NCBI GenBank assembly: GCA_033675545.1
Contig: JAWDGP010004927.1
Span: forward strand, 1,494,001-1,558,000
Direction of reading: 5' to 3'
From: Elysia crispata
Lineage: Eukaryota; Mollusca; Gastropoda; Plakobranchidae
DNA length: 64,000 nucleotides
In this document: piece by piece, positions 41,501 through 53,130 of the stretch
Layout of the letters: each line of letters begins with the position of its first letter
Position numbering within the stretch: the stretch's first letter is position 1
The notes under the pieces: generated by a model
Told to the model about the DNA's origin: nothing
What the model saw: only the letters and a program-made list of their open reading frames with translations
Database searches by the model: none
Position numbers and translations under genes: made by a program

Positions 41501-44500
41501 TATGGGTAATTACAACACTTCTCTTATAATCTGAATCTTATCATTTGTCAAATAGAATTTAGTTTCCTTATGAGACTGCATTATTAAGATGAGAATCAAT
41601 GTGAAAGTCCACTTTGGGATTTCGTGTTAAGCCATAAATAATTTTGGCACTTGAAAATCCAGTTGAGATGACTAGAGTTTGATCATTACTTATAGATTTC
41701 AGATGTACAAATAGATTTACACTCAGCCTAATGATAATTCATATTATCTCCTGCTAAGCAAGTTTTTTTTTGTTGGATAAGTTGTGGCTCTTTTTCCTTA
41801 GAACAAGTTTCCATTGGTTACTTAAAAATTCCTCATTAAGCCATGAAAACAAAGGCTATAGCTAAATGTCATTAAATCAATGTTGGCTCAGATTACAGCA
41901 TATTTGAATTTTTGTTGAGCCTAAGCTACATGTATGCCTGTAATTCTGTGTAATGCAATGTAAGGAGTTAAGAAACTAGTTTGTCAATCATTTCCATATG
42001 TTAGCTGCTCACTTCCTGGCGTCAGTCTTTTCATTAAGAGTTAATCATTGCTCAACCTTAGTTATCTTATTACTCATGAAAATAGCAATGGCTGAATTCA
42101 AAGAAAAGAAATATTCTACATGTAATCTATATATGCAAGATCAAGTTATTATGCTGCATATTTATCTTTGCTGTTTCTGCGATTTTTCTACCTCCAGACA
42201 TAGGAGGAGAGATTCTTGATTTCGACCAGCTTATGGCAGCTGACTGTAAGTAATTTAGACCAATGAATGGAAGTTCAACTTGGGAGTGTGGAATAAAAAT
42301 GAAGATCCAAATCTTACATGTCATATTCTAGAATTTCTCTCCCCCCCACCCCTTTCCATTCCACTCAACAGTCAATCATTATTGTTTCTGATAAATTGAT
42401 GACAGGCTGCATAAAATATAAACCTACTCTGTGTCCATCGAGCTAGAATCAGCCTGTGCAGTTATTTGCTCATGCATTGCTCCCCTCCTCTTGCAGTCCA
42501 GACACCCATGGGAGATGCTCCTCACATAGACTCCTAGAGCACCAGGTTATCTTCTCAGTAACCAGTTGCAGTGCTTTTTATTACTTTAAAAAAGTAGTAG
42601 GGAATTCAAATTAACAGGATTTTTTCATCAGACTTCAATCGAACTGAAATTATTTGCATAACTTCAATTGGTTAAATGAATAAACTATGAATTAACCAAG
42701 AGTTTGAATTTTCGGGATTCAAATTATTTAGACTCTATGTTATTAGATTGCAAATTGTCTTCCTCACCAATATTAGTTTCAAGGTTTTTACATCATCTAG
42801 TTTCAATCTTGAGCTTTGAAATTTCATACAGAATGCATGATTTAGAACTAAGAAAACTGGTTAAAACTGCAAGTAGAATTTTATGGAAGCTTTGATTGAC
42901 TTGACTTTTCCTAATTTTTATTTTAAATATTGTCTTCCTCCACTGTCTTTTGGCAGCAAACTAAGAAAGAACATTTCACTTACACTTCACTTGATGGAGC
43001 GGTACTAGAGATCAGTGGAGTCATTTTACACATCTTGATACTTTGTTTCATGTTATGTATTATGTCACATATGCCTTACAAAGTCCTGGATGCTCTTTTT
43101 ATGTCCTATTTGGGAACTGGCCTTTCTGCAGAGGTGCCTACGGTCCTGGAAAATCCGGGAGTGTGTATCCCGGAAACCTGGATTTACCCGCAAAATCCCG
43201 GATTTTTTCGTTTTGTTTCAGTATTTAGACCGACCCAAGTAAACAGCTATAATCGGTTTGTTTTTGTTTTTGTTTCGGGATTAATAGCGTGACCCAAGAA
43301 GCCTACGAAAAAACAAATAGTGAAAATATAATTCTACGACGAAAAAGATAGTTTTCCATCATCGAGTATCAACATGTGCGAAGGTATAAAACTGGGCGAT
43401 ATATATTATATCAACGTCGTGCATTTTTGTTTACTATTTATATTTTCAATTCCAATATTGAGCTTGATTATAGTTGATACTGTCCACGATATCAGTCTCA
43501 TCGAATTGTTCTATTTGTTCGTCCAAAAAACATCATTCTCTCCATCTTCACACCCAGACCTTTATGTCCAACAAAAAATCATTCTGATTTCTTCATCTGA
43601 CAATAGTTAATGCGACTAGGCAGTTTCTTTTTGTCAAGATGCATTCTAAATCTTGATCCAGATAGATAATCAAAACTGGGTAAGACATGAGACTATCAAA
43701 GTATCATTATAGATCTAGATCTTGTATGTGGTTTTCATTGTTTATTTTTTATTCTCAGTAAAAAAGGTGATATTCATTCCAAGGTAAATAACCATAAGTC
43801 TAGATCTAAATGCTAGATTGTTATTTTCTTTTCTACACGGCGAGGCGGGGCCTAGTGAGACGTTCTAGACCTAATCGATATTTATCATATTCAGCTTAAA
43901 TGTGTTTTTAAAAGAAAAGATAAGGAGAGCAGCGCTCAATATTTAAGCCAGAATATAGGACTTAATGTATACTCTGATGAGTAAGCTTTTATGGCACCTC
44001 AGTTGAGCCAATAAAATACATGTACAGAAAGCAGTAACAACTAACATTTGGGGGACACAGTAAGGGTTGTAGATGAGCTACAACACGTCATTCAAACTCT
44101 TACTTAGCCTGAGCACAAAAAAGAGCTAAATCAGAAGGAAAAAATGCTCCACAATCATGGCTCTTTTGACAATCCAATTTTAATTAAATGTAGGGGGGGG
44201 GGTAGTGCTCCTGCCTAGGCCGCTAGCAGCGACCGATTTTAAAAAGTTCAGTAAAAAAATTGTGTGTCCAGTTCTCATCCCTGATATTATTATTCCTTTT
44301 ATACTTTAGTGGTAACTTATTTGTTTCCAGCAGCTGTATGGTTGATTTTATAAGTGCTTTAAGTGAAATTAGCTAAAACTGGTTTGAAAAATTTGCGCAG
44401 TCGCGCTTTGTCCCTGATTTTGCTCCAAATTCCCTGATTTTGGTGGGTGGTTTCCCTGAAAGGCATAGGTTGGGGTAGGCACCTCTGTTTCTGCTTTCTA

Positions 44501-45113
44501 CACAAAAAGCACTGAATGAATCATATTATGCTGCATGTTGACCTATTGTCCTGAGATATTGTTTATTTTAGCATACAAATTAGATTTTGAAACATGATTT
44601 AGCAACGAAATGAAAAGGCTAAAATATAATTTCTTGCAAAAGTTGCAAAAAAGTTTATTTAATTACATAGATCAATCGACTAATGCAAAAATCTAACTGC
44701 TCATTTTTTGCCAAATTTTAGCGATTTTTGCTGTTTCAATTTGCAAATTTCTACTGGGACTCGTTTGCCTCTAGTCCTCTTGACATTGTAAGAAAAGCCA
44801 TTTTTGTAAAGCATTCTGCTGTCTTTCCGTAAAGATGATACATAAAGCAAATTTAGTTCTAGGCATGACATTAATATTGTGTGATCTATCTGTAAGGAAG
44901 CATCTTCTCAAACTCTTTAAGTCAAGGTGCGGGGAAAAGTCCTAGTATAATATCAGTGGTGACCATTCTTTTTAATCTTTTCACACAGCCTTGGCTCCCC
45001 TGCTGTCCCTGAGCCCGCCACCCAGCAGTCGCGACTACTACTTCAACCTAGATGATACCGAAGGAGCCTGTGATTTGTTTGATGTTGACATGACCACCAT
45101 GCTTTCATCATAG
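31504..45113 (+). CDS. E2F4/5-like: E2F4/5-type transcription factor, nine exons
   Basis: Exons: 31504-31680, 38828-38937, 39358-39519, 40079-40187, 40564-40824, 41091-41208, 41407-41505, 42198-42245, 44989-45113. Phases match throughout and give 402 residues; human E2F4 has 413. The protein binds TTTSGCGC-type promoters as a dimer with DP and is held repressive by p107/p130. The winged-helix DNA-binding domain spans about 30-97: [20 protein letters not shown] (30-49), then [20 protein letters not shown] (67-86), including the [12 protein letters not shown] recognition-helix signature. The coiled-coil dimerisation helix follows (about 105-150, [20 protein letters not shown]) and then the marked box (LAFVTHEDI to VLLVNK, about 151-210). 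The linker is rich in Ser, Pro and Gln. The C-terminal transactivation and pocket-binding motif is [18 protein letters not shown] (377-394). The cyclin-A-binding N-terminus of E2F1-3 is absent, as expected for E2F4/5. The ATG at 31504 is the first in frame, but a 5' UTR exon upstream is possible. Exon 3 has a weak donor (AG|GTCTGG). An alternative terminal exon lies at 42497. Confidence 0.95.
32110..32610 (+). repeat. Degenerate dispersed-tandem repeat
   Basis: Variants of TATGGTCAGCTGGTAGAATA occur near 32115, 32155, 32200, 32265, 32384, 32483, 32511, 32550 and 32597 at uneven spacing. This looks like an old minisatellite or decayed multimer. Confidence 0.5.
33051..33212. repeat. Nested palindromic element (foldback/MITE-like)
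   Basis: Outer arms AGATTTCTAAAGAT (33051-33064) and ATCTTTAGAAATCT (33199-33212) are exact reverse complements. Inner arms around ATTTAAATAAAAAATCTAA (about 33099) and TTAGATTTTTTATTTAAAT (about 33150) are also complementary. AAGAAAAT-type sequence pairs between them. The whole 162 bp can fold into one long interrupted hairpin. Confidence 0.8.
34890..35400 (+). promoter_or_regulatory. GC-rich island with CRE palindrome inside E2F intron 1
   Basis: In an otherwise AT-rich intron, 35030-35400 is distinctly richer in GC and CpG (for example CTCGCTCGCATCCGGTCGCA near 35350). It contains a perfect ATF/CREB site, TGACGTCA, at 35231-35238. An open frame runs to a stop near 35214, and a minus-strand frame covers 35154-35360, but neither has a recognised domain. 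The best reading is an internal promoter or enhancer. No TATA box is evident. Confidence 0.4.
35450..35720. repeat. Tandem duplication with long G-tracts
   Basis: A segment of about 143 bp, from TCGGCCGATCTGGGAG through GTAAGATGTTTCATGGTCCT to GATAGAGATAGAGATGGGG, is present twice (from 35468 and 35611). Poly-G runs of 10 (from 35452) and 17 (35592-35608) bases and poly-A runs flank the copies. Confidence 0.9.
35929..36816 (+). repeat. 14-copy 60-66 bp minisatellite with internal (TATC)n
   Basis: TTAGCGGTATACTAAC begins at 35931, 35991, 36057, 36123, 36189, 36255, 36317, 36379, 36441, 36507, 36573, 36639, 36701 and 36767. The steps are 60, 62 or 66 bp; 62 and 66 differ by one TATC unit inside the repeat. 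Every unit has TACTAAC followed about 46 bases later by CCGTGCAG (with small variants). It lies in E2F intron 1 on the sense strand. Confidence 0.97.
36896..36999. repeat. CT and CA microsatellites
   Basis: (CT)n at 36896-36975 on the plus strand followed by (CA)n at 36979-36999, in E2F intron 1. Confidence 0.97.
37000..38476 (+). other. E2F intron 1, last part
   Basis: Mixed unique sequence, with some moderately GC-rich patches around 37380-37640 and no recognisable exon or element. Confidence 0.6.
38477..38583. repeat. CT microsatellite in E2F intron 1
   Basis: (CT)n on the plus (sense) strand with CTCAACTCTCTCAACTC interruptions, ending about 245 bases before the exon 2 3' splice site at 38827. 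Confidence 0.97.
42497..42537 (+). CDS. Possible alternative E2F terminal exon
   Basis: A strong 3' splice site (CTCCCCTCCTCTTGCAG) precedes 42497. Joined to exon 8 (phase 1 then 2) it reads [13 protein letters not shown] then TAG at 42535. Use of this exon would replace the final 41 residues, including the pocket-protein binding motif, with 13 unrelated residues. It could be a genuine alternative end, a poison exon leading to decay of the transcript, or chance. No AATAAA was identified directly after it. Confidence 0.35.
43129..44487. mobile_element. Non-autonomous hAT-like DNA transposon
   Basis: Terminal inverted repeats CAGAGGTGCCTAC at 43129 and GTAGGCACCTCTG ending at 44487 are perfect over 13 bases. 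They are flanked by a near-perfect 8-bp target duplication (CTTTCTGC before, GTTTCTGC after, if the terminal base is counted as shared). Short terminal repeats of the CAGNGGTG type and 8-bp duplications are typical of hAT elements. Subterminal TCCCTGATTTT and TCCCGGA-type repeats are also present. No transposase is recognisable in the 1.36 kb. It sits in the last E2F intron, between the two possible terminal exons. Confidence 0.8.
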
Positions 45114-48100
45114 ACTGTCTTGTATTGATCGCACAGATCAGCATGCATGATTACCGCAAGCACGACTGAGAACTTTGGATCAAAAATTATTTTTTTCTTT
45201 CTTGAAAGTAAAAAAGCTGATATCTCTGAAAGTTTCCTGTTGTGGAGAAAAAATCCTTTAATCAGTTCTGTATCAATTTAATTTTTTTTTTAACCCTATC
45301 AGTATAATCTCTTTGTGAGAACTGTTTGTGCCTGGTGATCTCTAATTAATTTTTAATTTTCAGTTGGCAAAAGCTGTAAAAAACGCATTGTAGACCTCGC
45401 TAGATAACCAAATATGTAGTTTTAAACACTCTATTCAAGACATTTTGTTGAAGCAAGCTGACTGGAAAATAAAGATAATATAAGACTTAAGACTCTCCAG
45501 GACTGGTGTCTAAATGTGTAACCTATACTTGAAGATAGAAAGAAAAATGTTTACTTGCTTTTCGCCAATTCTTTTCATTATAGTTCATAATGCTCTATGT
45601 TTAATTACTGTATCCTGTTTTCTGTTGCATTTGTTACTTGCCTCTTATTTGCTCATTTCTGCTGCCCAACAAAAGTTCAATGTCACATCCTCTCTTATTT
45701 TTTGTACAGAAATCAAAATATGTTAATTAAAAAAGATGCACACATTATATTTTGTTACTAATGTTTCTGTTATTTTTAAGATCTAAAGGAGTGAAGTCAT
45801 GTATGCAAAGATGATATTGCAAAAACCCTTTAATGTTTTGATGAGGGAAAGACTTTTTTTTAAGACAGTCTTTGCAGCGTTTTTTACTGTCAAATCTCTG
45901 GCACAGATTTTTCTTGTGAGTAATCGGAGATTAAATCAATAAATTCAATTTCATCCCCAGTTTTAAAATATCAGCCAGATGTTTATGAGGTAACACATTT
46001 GTTGGAATATGTGACAGAGTTGATGTCTGTAATTGCTAGTGATGCAGAAAGCCTCATCTCGTTTGCTGCATTTCAAAAGTATGTTCTTCTTTCTTTTCTT
46101 TTTTAGAACAATGTGTGCATGATACCTGTGATGATAAGAACAAGGTTTTGCAAGATTGTTTGCTCTGATATTCATATCTCGCTTAGAAACCCACAGCTGG
46201 TGTGCTGGAGATTGATCTCTCAGAATGCTGATCTTTACAAAGTTGATTGGATTGTGATAGGATAATTGATTTTTCATCCATCATGTTTTTCTTTTACGTC
46301 TTCTGAAAAGAAGTCTTTTCACAATACTTTGTGCACCAGATTTCACAATTGATCTCATCATGTGCTGCTACAGAAAAAAAAAAACAAAAAACCCACTTCT
46401 CTTTACACAAATTACATGCAAATTGTTTTAAACAAGTTTTTACATAAAAAGAGTAATGAACGAGTATTTTGCAAAATAGAACAAATGCTTTCAGTGGAAG
46501 TAACTCTTAACATTTTGCTTGCTTAGGGTATAAAAAAATTCCTAAATGTTTTTTTTTGAATCTATTGATTCTTAAAGACTTGAGCCATTTCATTGTCATA
46601 TCTAAGAGATTTTGTAAAACATAAATCTAGGACACTACCCAACTGAATGTGCCTATCTTGGTCTTGTTTTTAAAGATTTATGTTTTCTGTGCAGTTTGAC
46701 AATGAAAACAAATGAGTTTATAATTAGATTAGTTGATCTTGCACAGACACAAAAATACAGTGCAGATGAAATAAGTCAAACTGTTTGAGAACAATTTAGG
46801 GTCAAGAAGTCAGAAATTAGTCAACGATTTGATACAAAATATTAATAAACAGGTTTATATGGACAGGTAAAAGTGGGCTAGAATTGTCTCTAAACTTGAC
46901 CCATGAGAGTTGTGACTGTGGCTCATGAGAACTCCACGGAAATCCTAAAAAAGTATCTGTGCTTTCCTCAGAACCATCAACAATACAGTTTTTCAATCCT
47001 AACCATAATAGCAACTTTTGATCATAAATCATTCCATCTCTTTCTCTGCCCTCCCCATCTGCTAGATTTTGAGGATGCTTGTATTTGTATTGGGTAGAGA
47101 GTGAAGCATGTGTTGCTATCTTGCAAATGTTATCATCTTTTGCCTTGGTGCTAGTTTAATGTTGCTAGCAACAGATACCAATCCTGCAGCTGCTGAATTT
47201 AGCAAAAAATCTTTCTCCAGCTTAGACACTACCGTACCACTAGCTTGCCTTTGTACAAGGGGGAATCTCACTTTTAATAAGAGAAAAGTTTTTCAAGATG
47301 CATTATGGAGAAAACATTAAAGTAGATCAGCTGCCTTTAAAAAAGCTCTGCATAGACAATTTTTTTGTGAGATATGGGACATGCGTGCATGGTTGGTTAA
47401 ATACATTTATTGTTTCTATTAGGGCCTTCAAGAACATGACTTCCATTCTTTGTACAATTGATCAACTTCTTTGCCATATGCAACGCACAGCAACTCAACA
47501 CATTTAAAAAATTTCATTTCTATTGCTCTATAACTAAGTAAATTCATTTAATAGGTCATTGCTTTTATAAAATAACTTCTATGTCTCAATATCAATCATG
47601 CTTGTCTTATTCAAGCATTAGATAAACTAAAAACTCAAGTTTTTTTTTAACCATTTTTCACTTTCTCTCAGGAAACCTTCAGCTTTGGTTTATGTACATC
47701 AATATGTGAATTTTGGACCCTTCTCTGGGAGGAGAACGAAAATCTTGTTCATGTATTCAAACAATTAAATCTTTTCCCATTTTATTAAACCTGCCTATGC
47801 ATGTCAAAAAGTACTTTTTTTCATGTTTCTTGTATATAATGATGTTATTTTGTTTCATTTGTCCATAATTAATGAACATGATCAGGTACCCTTAGAGAGG
47901 CGCCTTGCAACTTTTTGTTTTAGCCAGAAAAGACTGCAAAATTAAAAAGAAAAATATTATCATTCATAAGATTATAAGGCAAGTTTGGTACTTCAATATA
48001 AAGCTTTACACAGCTTTTGAAATTCTTTGTTAATTATAATCATGTATGTTTGTAAATTTTTGTACATAGCAATATAGATACTGCATTATGTTTCTCAAAC

Positions 48101-50062
48101 TTATTTAACAATATACTGATTTTTTTTAGTGAATTCTAGACGGTTTTGTGTCTCTTAGAGATTAGTGAAATATCTTCTCAGTATCAATACAGCACTTTAT
48201 TCTGAATAGTTTGTAAAGTATGCCTTAAAAAGACAAGTGTTCTGTGTAGCTCATGTGATTTAACGTTGCCCGAGAGAAGGAGTTAAAAAAAAAACCCAGA
48301 GCTGTTTATGTATTCAGCATCCGCAATCAGCAATACAGATGTAGTAGACAAATTTTCTCCAGTGTTTACTCGGATCGATGCTTTAATAAATATTTAGCTA
48401 TGAGGAGCTTCTTTGTTGATTCAAGCTCCATCAGTAGCAAAGTTTGCATCCTCATATTTTCAAATCCACCCTACCTGAAGGGGCATTTATAATGGATGGG
48501 CTACAAGCCACAAACTAACAAATAGATAAATACATTTAATTTGGTACAGGTAATGAAAAACTTGGGCAACATAGACTAGGGCACTTGACTTATGATCTGA
48601 GCGATTGTTAACTCAAGGCTAGTAAAGCTGTTGACTTTCTCTCTAACAACCAGAATTAATGAGGCATATGTGAGAACATTAATAGTGAGAGTTAAATTTT
48701 ACACAATTTTCATCAGTTAAACCTCTGGAAAGTGCACAGCTCTATATAGTGACCTTTGATTTAAATTGAAAACTTTGAAGAACAGCCTCATTTTGTTTGG
48801 GGGCAAGCTAATTGAGAATTCAGGAAATGTGTGTATACTCATTATACCTAATGTCACATTAATTAGTTCTAAAGAAAACTTGTAGCATTCTGATGAATAG
48901 CTTCATATAGAATCAATTTTTCAATTCATCAAAGGTTGCCGAACTAATTTAAGGTTTCTGAAAATTCAAAGACTCATTCACTTAAGGGTTCTAAAAAATA
49001 ACAGATAGAGCAGATTTATTTTTATTTTTTTTTATTTTCCCATTTCTTTATTTGACGAATTTAAACTTATGGAGTCTACCTCACATATGAGGTCCAACCT
49101 AGGGGATTGGAAATAGCTGATTTAAAGAACAGCAATGTACATTCAATGTATGTGAGATCCTTGAAAGGGGTCAGAACTTTCAAGTAGTGATGTTGCACTG
49201 TCTTTAATGCCTAAACACTGTCATCACCAGACTGAGACCAATCTCAAAATACTGACGACTATTTGTTATAGAGAGACTGTCTGAGAGCTAGAATGCACAT
49301 GTAATATTGATATCATAATAAGGATGATCTTCTTGTACTTCTAATTTGTGGCCTTATGTTATGTTGTTGTAATGTTTAAATGTGTTGACAACCAAAATAT
49401 TTGTATACCTCTTCTTCAAAGCACAAAAGCTGTGTGAAGAGGTGGGAGGTTTGCCTTGACATTGATTAGCTGAGACTAACAAATATTCTTCTTCCATAAC
49501 TGTTCATAGGATTTTATCAGTAGGCATTGGTTTTGTAAACTTCAGATATTGCTATATGTAAATATTCCGATTTATATAATCTTGAAAGAAATTAGACCTT
49601 TTTCCCTCATTTTTATTTTATTAAGGTAATCAATTTAATTTTCTAATTAGTAACATATGCTGTTGGAAAAAAAATGATTTTGTTGAAATTGCATCTTGTA
49701 TTTTTTAATCCAACTCGTCACTGAAGTGGAAAACTGCAGTAATTGAGTTTGTTGTATATAAAGGATTACCTCCAATAGTTGACATGTACAATGTATACAT
49801 TTCCAATAAATTTGTTAAAATTTACTCTTTTTTTATCCTTGCTTATCCTTTGAAAGAATGTGCAGTTGTGAAGAAATTCTTGTTCACCTTTCATCTCGGT
49901 TTAAACAGGGAGACTCAAGAGTATTAGTTGTCAGAATGTCAGAAATGGAATCTTTCTTTACGCCTGAAACTCATGCAATGTGTTTTCAAAAACTTCACAT
50001 CATGAAATAAGCAAAATTAAAACTTAAAAAATAACGTAGTAGTAAGTGAGTAGGGCACAAAA
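45114..50062 (+). other. E2F 3' UTR and downstream sequence
   Basis: No further coding exon is visible. AATAAA signals occur at 45468-45473 (355 bases after the stop) and at 49805-49810. The interval is AT-rich; open frames in it are short and domain-free. Confidence 0.6.
45468..45473 (+). terminator. Candidate E2F polyadenylation signal
   Basis: GGAAAATAAAGATAA context, 355 bases downstream of the TAG at 45111. A distal AATAAA at 49805 is the main alternative. Confidence 0.45.
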
Positions 50063-50378
50063 GTGAAGACATAGTGCTCATAGCCTGTGATGCCGTAATG
50101 GAAACTGAGTAGTCATGGTGATGTTGCAGGCAGTTCAATAAGTGAAGACATAGTGCTCATAGCCTGTGATGCCGTAATGGAAACTGAGTAGTCATGGTGA
50201 TGTTGCAGGCAGTTCAATAAGTGAAGACATAGTGCTCATAGCCTGTGATGCCGTAATGGAAACTGAGTAGTCATGGTGATGTTGCAGGCAGTTCAATAAG
50301 TGAAGACATAGTGCTCATAGCCTGTGATGCCGTAATGGAAACTGAGTAGTCATGGTGATGTTGCAGGCAGTTCAATAA
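50063..50378. repeat. 79-bp tandem repeat, four copies
   Basis: GTGAAGACATAGTGCTCATA starts at 50063, 50142, 50221 and 50300. By eye the four copies are identical over their full length, indicating very recent expansion or an assembly stutter. Confidence 0.95.
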
Positions 50379-51700
50379 GCCAGAGAGAAGAGGAGTAAAG
50401 ATGTATTTCAGAATTATCAAAATAGACTGCATGAACATAGCCAATCTTTCAGATGTAAGACCAGCTGAAACCTGAGGACACAAGAACTAAATTGCAAAGA
50501 AAAATTTGCAGAGCAAAATTTGAAACTCATAGAGGTGCTTCCTTGGAACTCAATCAGCTCAGATTGAAGCTTTGTTGAGAAAGTAAACAAAGAAACCTTA
50601 CTTATTCATTATTGTCCAGCTTATTCTTTGCATTTTAATGTTCGGAAGATAGACATCGCGTAAGAAATATATATTGCTATTGATTACATGGTTTCTGTTT
50701 TCCTATATGATACATAGATTATCTTACTTAGGCAATACATCAAATCAACAAAATAAGTAAGGTTAGATCAGAGCGTTCCAATTGCCTACCCGTTAGATCA
50801 GACTAGTAACGTTCCAAAAATATGAACCCCTTTTTGTAGGTGATGCAGGCCAAAAATCCGTAGGCATATTGCTGTACCAAAGTGTATACAATATGACTTA
50901 TGAGCTGTAAAACTAAAAGTGTAATTAGGTTCAACTCCGCAGTCACCACATTACCAGCTAACCAGTGTGTCAAGCTGTTCCACTATGAATAACATTTTAC
51001 TGCAGAGGAAAGGACTGGTCTAATTTGGGAAAGTTCTCTGATAGCCTTGTTTCGTTTTCTGTTGTTCAGAGTAGTCGGAGGATACAGTGTATTTTACCCC
51101 AAATCTAATAGAGCTAAAAAGTGACAAGAACGTGCTCGAGAATAACCCACACATCCTGGTTTCGTTTGCTCAGTAAGGAATGATCAACAGAATTCAACCC
51201 AAAAACTATTTGCAGGAAGTTAACACCGACTTGGATTAATCCAGGATAATGCAACATACCAGGCAAGGCATTGTCTGACAGACTCAGACCTCTAATATCT
51301 GTACTTTCAGAGCTAGGGTAAAATCTGTACGCAGGTCTACGATTCGCTGTTGATATTATTCGCTGAATTGATATAAGTTAAGAGAGATTTCAAACTCATC
51401 TTGTTCTGCTAGAGATGATTACTATATTCTTGTCACTGTGTTCTTGGAGATATTCAAGAAAATAACCTATGTAAATAAAACTTTAAGGCTGAGTCTGTAT
51501 CACTCTAGTCTAGCTTCTTTTTTCCTTATTAGAAAGTTACTTTTTGAACTTATCTACCATTAACTTGATTTTAAAGATTTTCAGTATGATGAGTATCCAT
51601 GATCCAAGAGTGTCTTGAATTTATTACTCCACATTTTAATTAAAACGACCCCAATAGTTATATAATTTTGACCCATTTCATCCGAAAAATTCTCACTATA
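50379..51700. other. Non-coding stretch
   Basis: Unique AT-rich sequence between two minisatellite fields. No exon or element recognised. Confidence 0.5.
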
Positions 51701-52460
51701 TATTGATTCGAACAACTCCCAACAATATCTTGGTGCTGAAAGTTCTCAACAATATTTTAATAATGAAAGTTCCCAACAGTATTTTGTTTCCGAAAGTTCC
51801 CAAGAGTATCTTGATTCCGAAAGTTCCAAATAGTATCTTGATTCCAAAAGTTCCCATCAATATCTTGATTCCAAAAGTTCTCAACAGCATCTTGATTCCA
51901 AAAGTTCCTAACAGAATCTTAATTCTAAAAGTTCCCAATAGTATCTTGATTCCAAAAGTTCCCAATAGTATCTTAATTCCAAATGTTCTCAACAGAATCT
52001 TGATTCCAAAAGTTCCCAATCGTATCTTGATTCCAAAATTTCCCTATAGTATCTTGATGCCAAGAGTATTTTGATTCCAAAAGTTACTAACAGTATCTTG
52101 ATTCCGAAAGTTCCCAATAGTATCTTGATTCCAAAATTTCCCTATAGTATCTTGATTCCAAAAGATCCCAACAGTAACTTGATTCCAGAAGATCCCAACA
52201 GAAACTTGATTCCAAAAGTTCTCAATTGTATTTTGATCCCAAAACTTCCCAACGGCATCTTGAAAATGAAAGTTCCCGATAATATTTTGATTATGAAATT
52301 TTCCAAAAGTAGGCCTGTTTTGCTTTGAAAGTTCGGAACAATATCTTGATAATTAATGTTCGCAACAGTATCTTAAGTCTGAAATTTCCCAATAGTATCT
52401 TAAATCTGACAATTTTTAATATTATCTTGTTTCTAAAAAATTCAATAGTATCCGGATTAT
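51701..52460. repeat. 27-bp minisatellite
   Basis: About 27 degenerate units of AAAGTTCCCAACAGTATCTT plus GATTCC-type sequence. Because 27 is divisible by three, both strands have open frames of nine-residue repeats (ILIPKVPNS on plus, LLGTFGIKI on minus). Divergence between units is considerable, so this is an older array. Confidence 0.92.
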
Positions 52461-53130
52461 AAGATTTTAGAAATGATTCAAGCTGTTTTCAAGTGTATAA
52501 TGAGTCAAGCATCTGAATAAGTAGCGTATTTTGATTTTAACGATTCCATTTATTGTTCTGATTCTAACGACTCGTAACAGTATCTTGATGATATACAATA
52601 TAATATTAACCGCACCTTGATTCTCACAACATTCACCATTAGCGTTGTTGTAACCTTTAATAAAAAGCTTTCTCGGTTCTCACAATAATTATTGTAAGAT
52701 TTATCATTATACTCTTTGCTCTAATAGGTTTAAAAAGTATCTTGATTTTTTAACTCTCACTAGTAGTTTGTATCTAATAATTGCAAACTATGTTTTATTC
52801 AATTAATTCTCAGCAATAGCTTGGTCCTAACAGTTGCAAACAATACCTTGATACTATTTTCTCAGCAACAGTTTGGTTTTAACAGCTGAAATGAATACCT
52901 TGATTCCCTCATATCTCAGCAATAACTTGATTCTCACAGTTGTAAACAGTACCTTGATTCTATATTAGTTCTCAGCAATAACGTGATTCTAACAGTAGTA
53001 AACAGTACCTTGATTCTATATTAGTTCTCAGCAATAACGTGATTCTAACAGTTGTAAACAGTACCTTGATTCTATATTAGTTCTCAGCAATAACGTGATT
53101 CTAACAGTTGTAAACAGTACCTCGGTACTT
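52461..53130. repeat. Diverged extension of the minisatellite with a higher-order unit
   Basis: The GTATCTTGATTCTAACAGTT theme continues in degenerate form. It ends with three near-identical units of about 57 bp, TTCTCAGCAATAACGTGATT through AACAGTTGTAAACAGTACCT, at about 52969-53122. This looks like a dimeric higher-order repeat derived from the 27-bp unit. Confidence 0.75.

Noticed and set aside
42930-43292. 120-codon plus-strand frame
   Set aside because: It runs across the boundary of the hAT-like element into E2F intron sequence and has no domain.
51696-52328. Repeat-peptide frames ILIPKVPNS and LLGTFGIKI
   Set aside because: They occur on both strands because the repeat period is 27 bp; units are diverged at random positions, with no sign of codon constraint.
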